Shown here: positions 25,179 to 34,148 of the stretch, piece after piece
Numbering within the stretch: the first letter of the stretch is position 1
Layout: each line of letters starts with the position of its first letter
Source of the DNA: Spirochaeta sp. UBA5339
Lineage (GTDB): Bacteria > Spirochaetota > Spirochaetia > DSM-2461
Direction: 5' to 3'
Assembly (NCBI GenBank): GCA_002408085.1
Contig: DHQL01000011.1
Location: 276,725 to 340,724, forward strand
Length of the DNA: 64,000 bases
Translations under genes and position numbers: made by a program
The notes under the pieces: generated by a model
What the model was told of the DNA's origin: nothing
Seen by the model: the letters and a program-made list of their open reading frames with translations, nothing else
Databases searched by the model: none

Positions 25179-26750
25179 ATGCCTGCCCGGGAAAACAGTC
25201 TGATAATATTTCATCATCATCTTCTGCCGGGAGGCGTCACCGATGTAATCAGACACGCCCTTACCAGTCTCAGTGAACTGCAGGATTTGTCTGGAATTAC
25301 CGTGGTCTGCGGACGACAGAAGAACAGCGAAGTTGTTGAAAGACACATCAAAACACTCCCTGACAGAATCCCCATAACAATCGAGTTTATGAAGGAACTT
25401 GACTATCTCAGCCAGGAGGGGAGCTCCGAAGATCCGGCCTTTCTGGAAAAGCTCCTGATGGACCGCTATGGCTCTGACGAAAACATCTGGCTTATCCACA
25501 ACTACCACCTGGGAAAAAACTGGGCCCTTACAGCTGCCCTGAACACCATTGCCCGCTCCGGACGGCAGAAGATGATCTATCAGATCCACGATTTTCCTGA
25601 ATGCGCCCGATACGCCAATCTGAAAGAGCTGAAAAGTCATATATCAGATAGCCTCTATCCGGTCAGCCCGTCCCTGCGCTACTGCGTGATCAATGTCAGG
25701 GACTTTGAAATCCTTAAAAACGCAGGCCTTCCCGAAGAGCATCTCTTCCTTCTGGAGAATCCCGTCCCTGCCTCGGGAGTCCCCGGCAGGAACCTGCATA
25801 GAGACACAGAAAAAAAGAAAATTCTGAAAGCTCTCTCTGAACTGAAACCCTCGGGAGGAGTCTTCCATGCAGAAGGAGATATCTGGCTCTATCCTGTAAG
25901 AAGCATCCGCAGGAAGAATGTTCTGGAGGGAGGATTTATCACCGCCCTCCAACAGAATGAGGTCAACATGATTGTGACCCTACCGGGAGTCTCTCCCCAG
26001 GAGAAGGGTTACTCGGACCTGGTGGAAAAGGCCTATGCGAAGGGACTGATTCCAGGCTTCTGGGGTACCGGAGCACTGCCCGAGGATTCAGGAGTGACCT
26101 ACGGAGGCATGATTAAGGCTGCCGATATGATCTGCTCACCATCGGTGCAGGAGGGCTTCGGATATATGTACCTGAACGCCCTGCTCTGGGGAAAAGGTCT
26201 GATCGCCCGATCTCTTGATATTATGGGGGGCTTTCTCCCGTTGATGAAAAACTATCCCGCTCTTCTATATAATGAGGTGCTTATTTCCTCGGATACTGCC
26301 CTGAAGCAGAAGACAGGCCGCTTCTACAGAGAGCGCCTTCTGGAATTGAAGGAGTATCTGAGCCCGGTCCTGGAAGAGCAGCTTGAAGGGGAACTGGAAG
26401 AGTATCTGAACAGGGACTCCCTGGAGTACTCCTACCTTGCTCCGGAAGACCAGTACGCGCTTCTTGAAAAACTGAAGGATAATGCTTTTGCAGAAGAGTG
26501 CCGGCAGATGAACCGGGAGCTTTTATCGGACATTGATTCGGTAATAAAAACACCTCCAACGGATAAATCGGCAGAGCTTTATAAGTCCTACGGTGTGGAA
26601 TCCTACAGGAAAAACTTCTCACTAATCATCGATTCATTTACTGAAACAGAAAGTTCCGGAATTCACAATAAATTAACAGCCGATCCTATCGACGGTGAAT
26701 TACAGTCCGGCTTCAGCCGTCTGGAGTTCCTGCGGCTCCTCTACCGCTAA
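25179..26750 (+). CDS. Glycosyltransferase, GT-B type (GT4-like)
   Basis: 523 residues. It opens with LIIFHHHLLPGGVTDVIRHA, the usual N-terminal G-G-V strand-loop of a GT-B fold, has WLIHNYHLGKNWALTAA and MIYQIHDFPECARYANL, and the C-terminal nucleotide-sugar site shows MICSPSVQEGFGYMYLNALL, with the E-GF-x-x-x-E-like motif of GT4 enzymes. Around residues 430-520 there is an unrecognised helical tail. The start at 25179 has AGGAG upstream. The acceptor and sugar are unknown. It may act on an osmolyte, lipid or surface polymer. It stands alone between cysE and nifJ. Confidence 0.85.
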   Translation: MPARENSLIIFHHHLLPGGVTDVIRHALTSLSELQDLSGITVVCGRQKNSEVVERHIKTLPDRIPITIEFMKELDYLSQEGSSEDPAFLEKLLMDRYGSDENIWLIHNYHLGKNWALTAALNTIARSGRQKMIYQIHDFPECARYANLKELKSHISDSLYPVSPSLRYCVINVRDFEILKNAGLPEEHLFLLENPVPASGVPGRNLHRDTEKKKILKALSELKPSGGVFHAEGDIWLYPVRSIRRKNVLEGGFITALQQNEVNMIVTLPGVSPQEKGYSDLVEKAYAKGLIPGFWGTGALPEDSGVTYGGMIKAADMICSPSVQEGFGYMYLNALLWGKGLIARSLDIMGGFLPLMKNYPALLYNEVLISSDTALKQKTGRFYRERLLELKEYLSPVLEEQLEGELEEYLNRDSLEYSYLAPEDQYALLEKLKDNAFAEECRQMNRELLSDIDSVIKTPPTDKSAELYKSYGVESYRKNFSLIIDSFTETESSGIHNKLTADPIDGELQSGFSRLEFLRLLYR

Positions 26751-26843
26751 AACTATATTTTACGGCCTTAATAGAGTGAGTTTATCCTCAGTACGTTTAT
26801 CGATAGATGAATGCTGAATTTAAACCGAAACAACATCAAAGCC

Positions 26844-26872
26844 TTGCGTTCTATCCCCATAACCTTTATCAT
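26844..26872 (+). promoter_or_regulatory. Predicted nifJ promoter
   Basis: -35 TTGCGT (26844-26849) and -10 TATCAT (26867-26872) with a 17-nt spacer, giving a leader of about 34 nt that includes the AAGGGAT ribosome-binding site before the ATG at 26913. Confidence 0.45.
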
Positions 26873-26912
26873 GTTCAGGTCAAAACTATTCTAATTATAA
26901 GGGATTTCTCAT

Positions 26913-29900
26913 ATGTCAAATGAAAAGAAAATGGTTACCATTGACGGTAATGCGGCTGCAGCTCATGTAGCCTATGCCTTCAGTGAAGTCGCCGCAATTT
27001 TCCCCATTACTCCCTCATCACCGATGGGTGAGTACTCCGACGCCTGGGCAAGCCAGGGCCGGGAAAACGTCTTCGGCAAAAAAGTCGATGTAATCGAGAT
27101 GCAGTCTGAGGCCGGTGCAGCCGGTTCTGTACACGGAGCTCTTTCCGGTGGTGCTTTGACAACTACCTTTACAGCTTCACAGGGTCTTCTTCTGATGATC
27201 CCCAACATGCACAAGATTGCCGGTGAAATGATTCCGACAGTTTTCCATGTTTCTGCACGTTCACTGGCAGCACAGTCTCTGTCTATCTTCGGAGACCACT
27301 CTGACGTAATGTCCTGCCGCAACACAGGCTTTGCCATGACAGCAGCAGCCTCCATCCAGGAAACCATGGATATGGCCGTTGTCGCTCACCTGGCAACTCT
27401 GAAAACTGAAGTTCCCTTCCTGTCCTTCTTCGACGGATTCAGAACTTCTCACGAGATCCAGAAGGTTGAAGAGATCTCCTACGATACTATCGCTGAAATG
27501 ATCGAACCCAAGTACATCGAGCGTTTCCGCGACAGAGGTATGAGACCTGAAAAGCCCATCGTAAAGGTTGCCGCACAGAATGCCGACGTTTACTTCCAGG
27601 GTCGTGAAACAACAAACAACATCTACGACACAATTCCCGAAGTAGTTCAGGAGTACATGGATCAGCTGGCCGCCAAGGTCGGAAGACAGTACCACCTCTT
27701 CGACTATGTCGGTGCAGCTGATGCTGAAAAAGTACTGATCGCCATGGGTTCTGCCTGTGACACAATCGATCAGACTGTATCCTACCTTGTTGCCAAGGGC
27801 GAAAAAGTCGGTGCCATCAAGGTAAGACTCTACAGACCCTTCTCAGCCAAGGCCTTTATGGACGCTGTTCCCGCAAGCTGTAAGAAGATTGCCGTTCTGG
27901 ACAGAACTAAAGAGCCCGGTTCACTGGGTGAGCCCCTCTACCAGGACGTTGTAACCGTTATGGCCGGAAAGGACGTTGAAATCATCGGCGGACGCTACGG
28001 TCTGTCCTCTAAAGAGTTCAACCCCTCACACGTTAAAGCCATCTTCGACCACATGGACGGAGCTGCTTTCCACGGATTCACAGTCGGTATCATCGACGAT
28101 GTTTCCAACAAGTCCATCGAAGTTAAAGAAACTATCGATGTATCCCCCGAAGATACCTTCAGCGGAATGTTCTGGGGTCTCGGTTCTGACGGTACCGTAG
28201 GTGCCAACAAGAACTCCATCAAGATCATCGGTGACAACACCGATATGAACGCTCAGGCTTACTTTGTATACGACTCAAAGAAGTCCGGTGGTGTTACCAC
28301 TTCTCACCTGAGATTCGGTAAGTCCTCGGTTAACATGCCCTGGCTCATCGATGCAGCCGACTTTGTAGCCTGTTCAAACCCCGCGTACATCGGACGCTAC
28401 GACATGCTGGGACCCATCAAGGAAGGCGGTGTATTCCTCCTGAACACTGAGGTTCCCGAAGACGAGATCTTCGACCACATGACCGAACATGATCAGAAGA
28501 TCATCATCGACAGAAAGGTCAAGTTCTACGCAATGAACGCTTATAAGGTAGCCGAAGAGGTTGGACTGGGTAACAGAACCAACACTGTAATGCAGGCTGC
28601 TTTCTTCAAGATTTCCGGTGTTCTCCCCGAGGCACAGGCAATCGAACTGCTCAAGGGCGCTATCAAGAAGACCTTCAGCAGAAAGGGTGAAGACATCGTT
28701 AAGATGAACTGGGAAGCTGTAGACAAGTCTGCTGCCGCCCTGATCGAAGTGAAAGTTCCCGCAACTATCACCAAATCCTTCACCCCCCCCAGCCTGATCC
28801 CCGCAGACGCTGACGACTTCACAAAGAATATCATTGAGAAGTCAATGCTGATGAAGGGTGATGACATCCCCGTAAGCCACATGAGCTACGACGGAGTTCT
28901 CCCCACAGGAACAACCAAGCTGGAAAAACGCGGTGTTGCACCCCGTGTACCCCAGTGGAAATCCGACAACTGTATCCAGTGTAACCAGTGTGTACAGTCC
29001 TGTCCCCACGCGGCTATCAGAGCCAAGCAGATCACTCCCGCCAGTCTGGCCGGTGCTCCCGAGACTCTGAAGGTTGTAGACCTGAAGGCCTCCAAGGACA
29101 AGGAAGCGGATCTCAAGTACAAGGTACAGGTATTCATCGACGACTGTCAGGGTTGTGGTGTATGTATCGAAACATGTCCCGCAAAAGAGAAGGCTCTGGT
29201 ATTCTCTACACTCGAGCATGAAAGAGAACTGGGCGAGCACGAAAACGAAGTCTTCTTCGAAGCTCTTCCCTACGGCGCTCTCGACGGATCTTCCGAAGAG
29301 AATGTTAAGGGTATGCAGTTCAGAAGACCTCTTTTTGAGTTCTCCGGAGCTTGTGCCGGTTGTGGTGAAACACCCTACGTTAAACTGGTAACACAGATTT
29401 GCGGTGAAAACATGGTTGTAGCCAACGCTACAGGATGTTCCTCCATCTACGGTGGTACATTCCCCGCAATCCCCTACTGCAAGAACGAGCAGGGAAGAGG
29501 ACCCGCATGGGGTAACTCACTGTTCGAAGACAACGCCGAGTACGGTTTCGGTATGAGACTGGCTGTTGACTCCAACAGAACACTTCTGAAGAAGAAAACT
29601 GATGCACTGCTGGCTCTGGGAACTACTCCCGAACTGACAGCTGCCATCAACGCTTCCTACGAACTGTGGAAAGACACAACTCAGGCTGCTATCGACGCTC
29701 AGGACGCTGTTAAGGCTGCCCTCCCCGCAGCACTGGCTGCCGCTTCAGGCGAAGCCAAGGCTCTGGTAACCAAGATCATCGAACTCCAGGACTACTTCGT
29801 AGACAAGTCAGTATGGATCATCGGTGGTGACGGTTGGGCTTACGACATCGGCTTCGGCGGTGTTGACCACGTACTGGCTGCCGGTAAAAACGTAAACATT

Positions 29901-30443
29901 CTGGTACTGGATACCGAGGTTTACTCCAACACCGGTGGACAGGCTTCCAAGGCTACACCCATCGCGTCTGTTGCCAAGTTCGCCAACGCCGGTATGAGAC
30001 TGGGCAAGAAGAACATGAGCCTTATGGCCATGAGCTACGGATACTGCTATGTTGCCTCTATCGCACTGGGATCAAACAGAAACCACGCACAGAAGGCCCT
30101 GATGGAAGCTGCGGCTTACGACGGACCCTCTATCGTATTCTGTTACGCACCCTGTATCGCTCACGGAATCGACATGATGAAGACTCAGGTCGAAGAGAAG
30201 AGAGCGGTAGACTGTGGTTACTGGCCCCTGTACCGCTACAACCCCACTATGGAAGCGGGCAAGAAGTTCAGCTGGGACTGCAAAGAGCCCACAGCAGACT
30301 TCCAGGAGTTTATCAGAAGCGAAAGACGCTACACAGCGCTGCTTAAGACTGCACCCGAAGAGGCCGAAATGCTCTACGCTCAGGCCGAAGAGGATGCAAA
30401 GAACAGATGGAACTTCTTCAAGAACATTGGAGAAATCATGTAA
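26913..30443 (+). CDS. nifJ: Pyruvate:ferredoxin (flavodoxin) oxidoreductase, single-chain
   Basis: 1176 residues, the usual length for single-chain PFOR. The N-terminal pyruvate-binding domain has FPITPSSPMGEYSDAWASQG; later come two [4Fe-4S] motifs, CIQCNQCVQSCP and CQGCGVCIETCP; then CAGCGETPYVKL with the proximal-cluster cysteines; and the TPP/Mg site GDGWAYDIGFGGVDH followed by DTEVYSNTGGQASKATP. It oxidises pyruvate with CoA to acetyl-CoA and CO2, passing electrons to ferredoxin or flavodoxin in the cytoplasm. It is the central enzyme of anaerobic pyruvate use. Codon use is strikingly uniform (GGT/GAA/AAC/TAC/GTT-rich), unlike the neighbours, consistent with very high expression. It is a single-gene unit with its own promoter and terminator. 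Confidence 0.98.
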   Translation: MSNEKKMVTIDGNAAAAHVAYAFSEVAAIFPITPSSPMGEYSDAWASQGRENVFGKKVDVIEMQSEAGAAGSVHGALSGGALTTTFTASQGLLLMIPNMHKIAGEMIPTVFHVSARSLAAQSLSIFGDHSDVMSCRNTGFAMTAAASIQETMDMAVVAHLATLKTEVPFLSFFDGFRTSHEIQKVEEISYDTIAEMIEPKYIERFRDRGMRPEKPIVKVAAQNADVYFQGRETTNNIYDTIPEVVQEYMDQLAAKVGRQYHLFDYVGAADAEKVLIAMGSACDTIDQTVSYLVAKGEKVGAIKVRLYRPFSAKAFMDAVPASCKKIAVLDRTKEPGSLGEPLYQDVVTVMAGKDVEIIGGRYGLSSKEFNPSHVKAIFDHMDGAAFHGFTVGIIDDVSNKSIEVKETIDVSPEDTFSGMFWGLGSDGTVGANKNSIKIIGDNTDMNAQAYFVYDSKKSGGVTTSHLRFGKSSVNMPWLIDAADFVACSNPAYIGRYDMLGPIKEGGVFLLNTEVPEDEIFDHMTEHDQKIIIDRKVKFYAMNAYKVAEEVGLGNRTNTVMQAAFFKISGVLPEAQAIELLKGAIKKTFSRKGEDIVKMNWEAVDKSAAALIEVKVPATITKSFTPPSLIPADADDFTKNIIEKSMLMKGDDIPVSHMSYDGVLPTGTTKLEKRGVAPRVPQWKSDNCIQCNQCVQSCPHAAIRAKQITPASLAGAPETLKVVDLKASKDKEADLKYKVQVFIDDCQGCGVCIETCPAKEKALVFSTLEHERELGEHENEVFFEALPYGALDGSSEENVKGMQFRRPLFEFSGACAGCGETPYVKLVTQICGENMVVANATGCSSIYGGTFPAIPYCKNEQGRGPAWGNSLFEDNAEYGFGMRLAVDSNRTLLKKKTDALLALGTTPELTAAINASYELWKDTTQAAIDAQDAVKAALPAALAAASGEAKALVTKIIELQDYFVDKSVWIIGGDGWAYDIGFGGVDHVLAAGKNVNILVLDTEVYSNTGGQASKATPIASVAKFANAGMRLGKKNMSLMAMSYGYCYVASIALGSNRNHAQKALMEAAAYDGPSIVFCYAPCIAHGIDMMKTQVEEKRAVDCGYWPLYRYNPTMEAGKKFSWDCKEPTADFQEFIRSERRYTALLKTAPEEAEMLYAQAEEDAKNRWNFFKNIGEIM

Positions 30444-30477
30444 GACCTGCCCTCGCGGCTTAGTTTTGCACCCCGGA

Positions 30478-30501
30478 GAGAGGAGCCGTAAGGCTCTTCT
30501 C
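30478..30501 (+). terminator. Upstream hairpin of the nifJ terminator region
   Basis: A 10-bp stem with one G-T pair, GAGAGGAGCC/GGCTCTTCTC, and GTAA loop. It precedes the T-rich terminator by 14 nt and may add 3'-end stability. Confidence 0.6.
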
Positions 30502-30515
30502 CTCTGTTCATATAG

Positions 30516-30547
30516 AAAAGCAGGCCCCCCGCGGGTCTGCTTTTTTT
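30516..30547 (+). terminator. Rho-independent terminator of nifJ
   Basis: The stem AAAAGCAG/CTGCTTTT encloses a GC-rich inner part, and seven T residues end the element, directly after the hairpin above. Confidence 0.88.
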
Positions 30548-30635
30548 ATGTTCTGCCCGATTGAACACCCATGTTTGCCATCCTTGAACTATGGGGATAT
30601 AATTTTCAAATATCTTATACATGAGGAAGAAAAAT

Positions 30636-31112
30636 ATGACCAGACCGGTTCCCTTCAGTCCCCAAAACGGTGTTCCCGGCTCCATGACAGGCATTGAGCT
30701 GCCTGTGGATTCACTCTCAATCCTGAAAGAGGTGAAATTTTACATCACTGACCATGGCACACCCGCCACTCCCTACTCTCTTGCCATCTACCGGTTTTCA
30801 TCAGAGGCAGGGCCCGAAACACCAATTCGGAATCTGGAAATAACATGCACAGCTACAGAAGGAAACAAGTGGATCAGCCACAGCCTGGAATCTGATAGGA
30901 TAACTCTTGAGCCAGGTAATTACCTTGTTGCCATGAAGTGGAAGGCCTCTCCCGGAGAGGATGGTCTTACGGCCCAGACCATCGGCTTCAAAGAGTCTGA
31001 TGATGAGCCTGTAAGCTGGATGAACTGGAACGGCAGAGATGACGGCTGGAGTAAAGACACCGGACCCTACAGAGGGAACTTTATGATTGAGGCTGCTCTG
31101 GAGAAGGTTTAA
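30636..31112 (+). CDS. Hypothetical protein, probable beta-sandwich domain
   Basis: About 158 residues from ATG 30636, which has AGGAAG 5 nt upstream; ATG 30621 is the alternative. I do not recognise the family. The sequence alternates short hydrophobic strands with turns (LKEVKFYITDHGTPATPYSL, ITLEPGNYLVAMKWKAS, NFMIEAALEK), and it has no signal peptide. This is typical of a jelly-roll or carbohydrate-binding-like domain. It follows nifJ's terminator and is convergent with the AraC gene 20 bp on. Confidence 0.65.
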   Translation: MTRPVPFSPQNGVPGSMTGIELPVDSLSILKEVKFYITDHGTPATPYSLAIYRFSSEAGPETPIRNLEITCTATEGNKWISHSLESDRITLEPGNYLVAMKWKASPGEDGLTAQTIGFKESDDEPVSWMNWNGRDDGWSKDTGPYRGNFMIEAALEKV

Positions 31113-31132
31113 TCTCAGCTGGGCTTCTGGTT

Positions 31133-31999
31133 TTACCTTTCTGTCGGCCCGGTGGAAAGGCCCCGAAATGCCCGGGGTGAGATTCCCTTAATGGATTTGA
31201 ACTGATGTGAGAAGTAATTGGGATCATCATAACCTGAAAGTGAGGCAATCTGGGTTATAGTCAGATCTGTATCCTTCAGGAGTCTGGAGGAAAACTCAAC
31301 CCGTTTTTCATTAATATAGACCGAAGGTGTTTTTCCGTAGAGGGATCTGAAGAGCCGATGAAAACTTCTTGGGCTCATGGCTGATCTTCCTGCCAGTGCT
31401 TCGATGGAGCAGTCCTCGGAAACATTGGAATCAATCCTGGAAACGACCTCACGAACCCGCTCTTCTGCAGAAAGGTTCTGCATTGAAAGCCTGTTATCCC
31501 CTTCATAGAGCATTCCCATAAACTGCAGAAAATAGCTGATCGTAAGTATCCCGCTGATCTCGATATCCCGAAACAGCTCCCGGTCGATTCTGCTGACAAT
31601 ACTCAGCACTTCCCTTGTCTGGTAGCTGCAGAGGGACATCTTTTTATAGCTGCCGGGAGCCAGAAATCTCTTCAAAGGCTCCGCTTCCGGCGGCAGATAA
31701 GAGATCAGCCTGCCAGAATCAAAAATAATATTTACATAGGAAAAGTCATCTACCTCCTCATAGGAGTGGCTCAACCCCACAGGAAGAAGCAGAACTGAGC
31801 CGGCGGCTACCCTGTCCCGGTTGTTCCCTGCACAGTGAACCGCCTCACCCGAATAAACAACTACAATCTCGGTAAAATCATGGGAGTGAACAGGATACTC
31901 GATGCTGTGATCCATATGGAGAATCTGCAGAGGAAGATGCTCCTTTAGAAAAAACTCTTTGCCCGAGTAATATTCTGAAGGAGAAACATATTTGATCAT
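31133..31999 (-). CDS. AraC-family regulator with cupin sensor domain
   Basis: 288 residues. The N-terminal half is a cupin (HMDHSIEYPVHSHDFTEIVV, then GSVLLLPVGLSHSYEEVDD) that would bind a small ligand such as a sugar. The C-terminal half is an AraC/XylS HTH pair ending GYDDPNYFSHQFKSIKGISP. It is a one-component regulator. It faces the orphan kinase-like gene across about 85 bp, so that gene is a likely target or partner. Confidence 0.93.
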   Translation of the reverse strand: MIKYVSPSEYYSGKEFFLKEHLPLQILHMDHSIEYPVHSHDFTEIVVVYSGEAVHCAGNNRDRVAAGSVLLLPVGLSHSYEEVDDFSYVNIIFDSGRLISYLPPEAEPLKRFLAPGSYKKMSLCSYQTREVLSIVSRIDRELFRDIEISGILTISYFLQFMGMLYEGDNRLSMQNLSAEERVREVVSRIDSNVSEDCSIEALAGRSAMSPRSFHRLFRSLYGKTPSVYINEKRVEFSSRLLKDTDLTITQIASLSGYDDPNYFSHQFKSIKGISPRAFRGLSTGPTER

Positions 32000-32083
32000 G
32001 TCAGTATAGTACTGTTCATTGTCCGTATTCTCAAGGAAATTATTCTATTGCCCCTGTATGCTTGAGAGTATAAGGAGAAGGAT

Positions 32084-32560
32084 ATGAGAAACAGACTACA
32101 GTACAGTTTTGTAGAAGGTGTCTTCAGCTCCCTGATCGCCTACAACAGAGGCTATCCCCTGAAAAACAGTGATGAATCACTTGAGGACTCCTATATCGGG
32201 ATGAGCAGACTTCTGTATTATTCACAGCTGGATAACAGCTATGCCAGGATGGATCATGAACTGAAGTATTCGGAGTACTACCTGCAGCTGCTGCAGCTCC
32301 GATACCCTGTTCAATACAGGATACTGAAAGACGGGCAGACCAGAAGATGGGCCGTGGAGAGACTCAGGATTCACAATGTAATTGAGCAGACCCTGAATGA
32401 TACAGAAATATCTGAACCTGTTGAGATTATTGTTGATGCTGAAAACTTGTCAGGGAGTAGAAAACTGGTCATAACAATCGTTTCAGGTACATTTACAAAA
32501 TCAGAATTAATCAACGTAAGAAGGATGAAAGAGAATCACTCCAGTTTTTATATGCTGTAA
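32084..32560 (+). CDS. Degenerate LytS-type histidine-kinase-like module, stand-alone
   Basis: 158 residues from ATG 32084 with AAGGAG 4-5 nt upstream. It follows the His_kinase (LytS/YesM) pattern without its catalytic parts: LQYSFVEGVFSSLIAYNRGY where kinases have NPHFLFNTL, then SRLLYYSQLDNSYARMDHEL, KYSEYYLQLLQLRYP (compare the SLEEEL-x-x-x-YL-x-x-x-KLRF run), and AVERLRIHNVIEQTL where the ATPase N-box would start. The phosphoacceptor histidine and the glycine-rich ATP motifs are missing. It has no membrane segment. It may be a decoy or adaptor that binds a kinase or the neighbouring regulator, or a remnant. Confidence 0.68.
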   Translation: MRNRLQYSFVEGVFSSLIAYNRGYPLKNSDESLEDSYIGMSRLLYYSQLDNSYARMDHELKYSEYYLQLLQLRYPVQYRILKDGQTRRWAVERLRIHNVIEQTLNDTEISEPVEIIVDAENLSGSRKLVITIVSGTFTKSELINVRRMKENHSSFYML

Positions 32561-32562
32561 AA

Positions 32563-33288
32563 CTATTTCCAGCGGCAGACACGCCCTTCAAAGAGATCAA
32601 GTATCAGAAAAAGTACCAGCCCAGCCAGACTGAGTGAGAGTATCCCCGCATACATATCCGCATAGGCAATCCGGGACCAGGCGTCCATAATAAACCAGCC
32701 GATTCCCGTCCGGGTGGCAAAGGTTTCAGCAAGAAAGAGAACGGCAATGGCTGTCCCCAGGGTCATCCTCAGGGAGGAGAATATCCGGGGCATCAGGGCG
32801 GGCAGGACGATATGCCTCAGCTCATCCAGTTTCCCTCCCCCTAAGGTGGTCAGAGAGTCAAAGTACTGTCTGCTGATTCCTGCAGCCTCATCACGGATAT
32901 TCAGGTAGAACTGAAAGAATACTATCAGAGCCACAAAGAAGATCTTCGATCCGTCCCCCAATCCCATAAAAAGAAGAATAATCGGCAGCAGTGCCACCTT
33001 GGGTATGGGGAAGAGAAGGTAGACAGCCGGGCTCATCAGACGGTCTGCCAGAGGGTTTCTTCCGGCCAGGATTCCCAGAATCAGAGCGGGTATAAATGAG
33101 AACACAAGGGCTGCCAGAACCCGTACCAGAGAAATGCCCAGATGAGGAGGCAGTACCCCTTCCCGGAACCGGGTCACCATTACCACAAAGACCTCAAGAG
33201 GCCCCGGCAGGAAGGGTTTATTCAGGGTAAACGAGAGAATCCACCAGATCAGAGTCAGCACTGCCATGGGAGGGATCATCTTTTTCAT
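32563..33288 (-). CDS. ABC transporter permease (SsuC/TauC/ThiX family)
   Basis: 241 residues with about six hydrophobic segments and the cytoplasmic EAA loop (DSLTTLGGGKLDELRHIVLP). Of the family for sulfonate, taurine, nitrate and pyrimidine importers. It starts within the end of the ATPase gene (4-bp overlap) and ends 2 bp from the opposing kinase-like gene. Its partner ATPase is next to it, while the likely binding protein is 2.6 kb away, beyond UbiA and UbiD. Confidence 0.93.
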   Translation of the reverse strand: MKKMIPPMAVLTLIWWILSFTLNKPFLPGPLEVFVVMVTRFREGVLPPHLGISLVRVLAALVFSFIPALILGILAGRNPLADRLMSPAVYLLFPIPKVALLPIILLFMGLGDGSKIFFVALIVFFQFYLNIRDEAAGISRQYFDSLTTLGGGKLDELRHIVLPALMPRIFSSLRMTLGTAIAVLFLAETFATRTGIGWFIMDAWSRIAYADMYAGILSLSLAGLVLFLILDLFEGRVCRWK

Positions 33289-34079
33289 GCTCCGCCTCCG
33301 GCGACCTGTTCAAACTTCCGTCTCAGACGGACGCAGGTATCGAAGTATTCGGGGCTCAGCCGTCCCCCGGCTCTTCGGTCTGATGAGCCTGTAAGGTTCT
33401 CCAGGCTGCTGATCCTGCCCTTTTCATCCATAATATGAATTCTGTCGCTCAGAAAAACAGCCTCCTCAATGCTGTGGGTGACCAGTACAATGGTCAGCTC
33501 CTCTCCACCGGTTCCGCCGATACTGCAGGAACGGTGCTCCTTCAGGGTCAGGAGGCTGTCCTGCAGACGCTCTCTTGTCATCGCATCCAGGGCGGAAAAG
33601 GGTTCATCCAGAAGCAGAAGATCCGGTTTAAGAACAAGGGCCCGGCCGATGGCCAGTCTCTGCCTCTCTCCCCCGGACATATCCCGGGGGTAGGATTTCT
33701 CCTTCCCTTCCAGTCCCAGCTCCTTCAGGATTCCCGAGACTCGTACTGCCGTAGCACTCTTCTTCTCACCACGGATATTCAGACCAAGTGTCAGATTCTC
33801 CCAGGCTGTTTTCCAGGGAAAGAGACCGTGATTCTGGAGTATAACCCCGGTCTTCTTTCTTCCGGCCACCGGCTGTTCATCACATATCAGCAGCTCCCCG
33901 TTCGTGGGCCGGATCAGGCCGGCCATCAGATAGAGGAGTGTGCTCTTTCCGCAGCCCGAAGGGCCGATCAGGGAGTGTATCTTCCCCTTCTCCCAGTTCC
34001 CTGAAAAGGAGGGAATAACGGGATCGGTTTGAGATGAATCGGACTGGTAGCTGAAGGAGAGGTCCCGGAACTCGATCAT
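33285..34079 (-). CDS. ABC transporter ATP-binding protein (SsuB/TauB type)
   Basis: 264 residues with all ABC ATPase motifs: Walker A GPSGCGKST, Q-loop LQNHGLFPW, signature MSGGERQR, Walker B LLLLDEPFSALD and the switch histidine in VTHS. It pairs with the permease gene, which overlaps it by 4 bp. Between its start and UbiA lie 69 bp with a strong hairpin (34098-34125). Together with the 36.7-kb binding protein these would form an importer for a small anionic or aromatic compound. A glycine/serine-rich insertion (SCSIGGTGGEE) before the H-loop is unusual. Confidence 0.93.
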   Translation of the reverse strand: MIEFRDLSFSYQSDSSQTDPVIPSFSGNWEKGKIHSLIGPSGCGKSTLLYLMAGLIRPTNGELLICDEQPVAGRKKTGVILQNHGLFPWKTAWENLTLGLNIRGEKKSATAVRVSGILKELGLEGKEKSYPRDMSGGERQRLAIGRALVLKPDLLLLDEPFSALDAMTRERLQDSLLTLKEHRSCSIGGTGGEELTIVLVTHSIEEAVFLSDRIHIMDEKGRISSLENLTGSSDRRAGGRLSPEYFDTCVRLRRKFEQVAGGGA

Positions 34080-34097
34080 CAGATTCTAATCCCCTCC

Positions 34098-34125
34098 CTG
34101 CCGGTCCTGAGACAGGCTCCGGCAG
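34098..34125 (-). repeat. Hairpin between UbiA and the ABC genes
   Basis: CTGCCGG/CCGGCAG 7-bp arms with an inner CCTG/CAGG pair. There is no T tract, so it may be a processing or partial termination point that separates UbiA from the ABC genes. Confidence 0.5.
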
Positions 34126-34148
34126 GATTCGCAGCGCAAAGATGGAGA

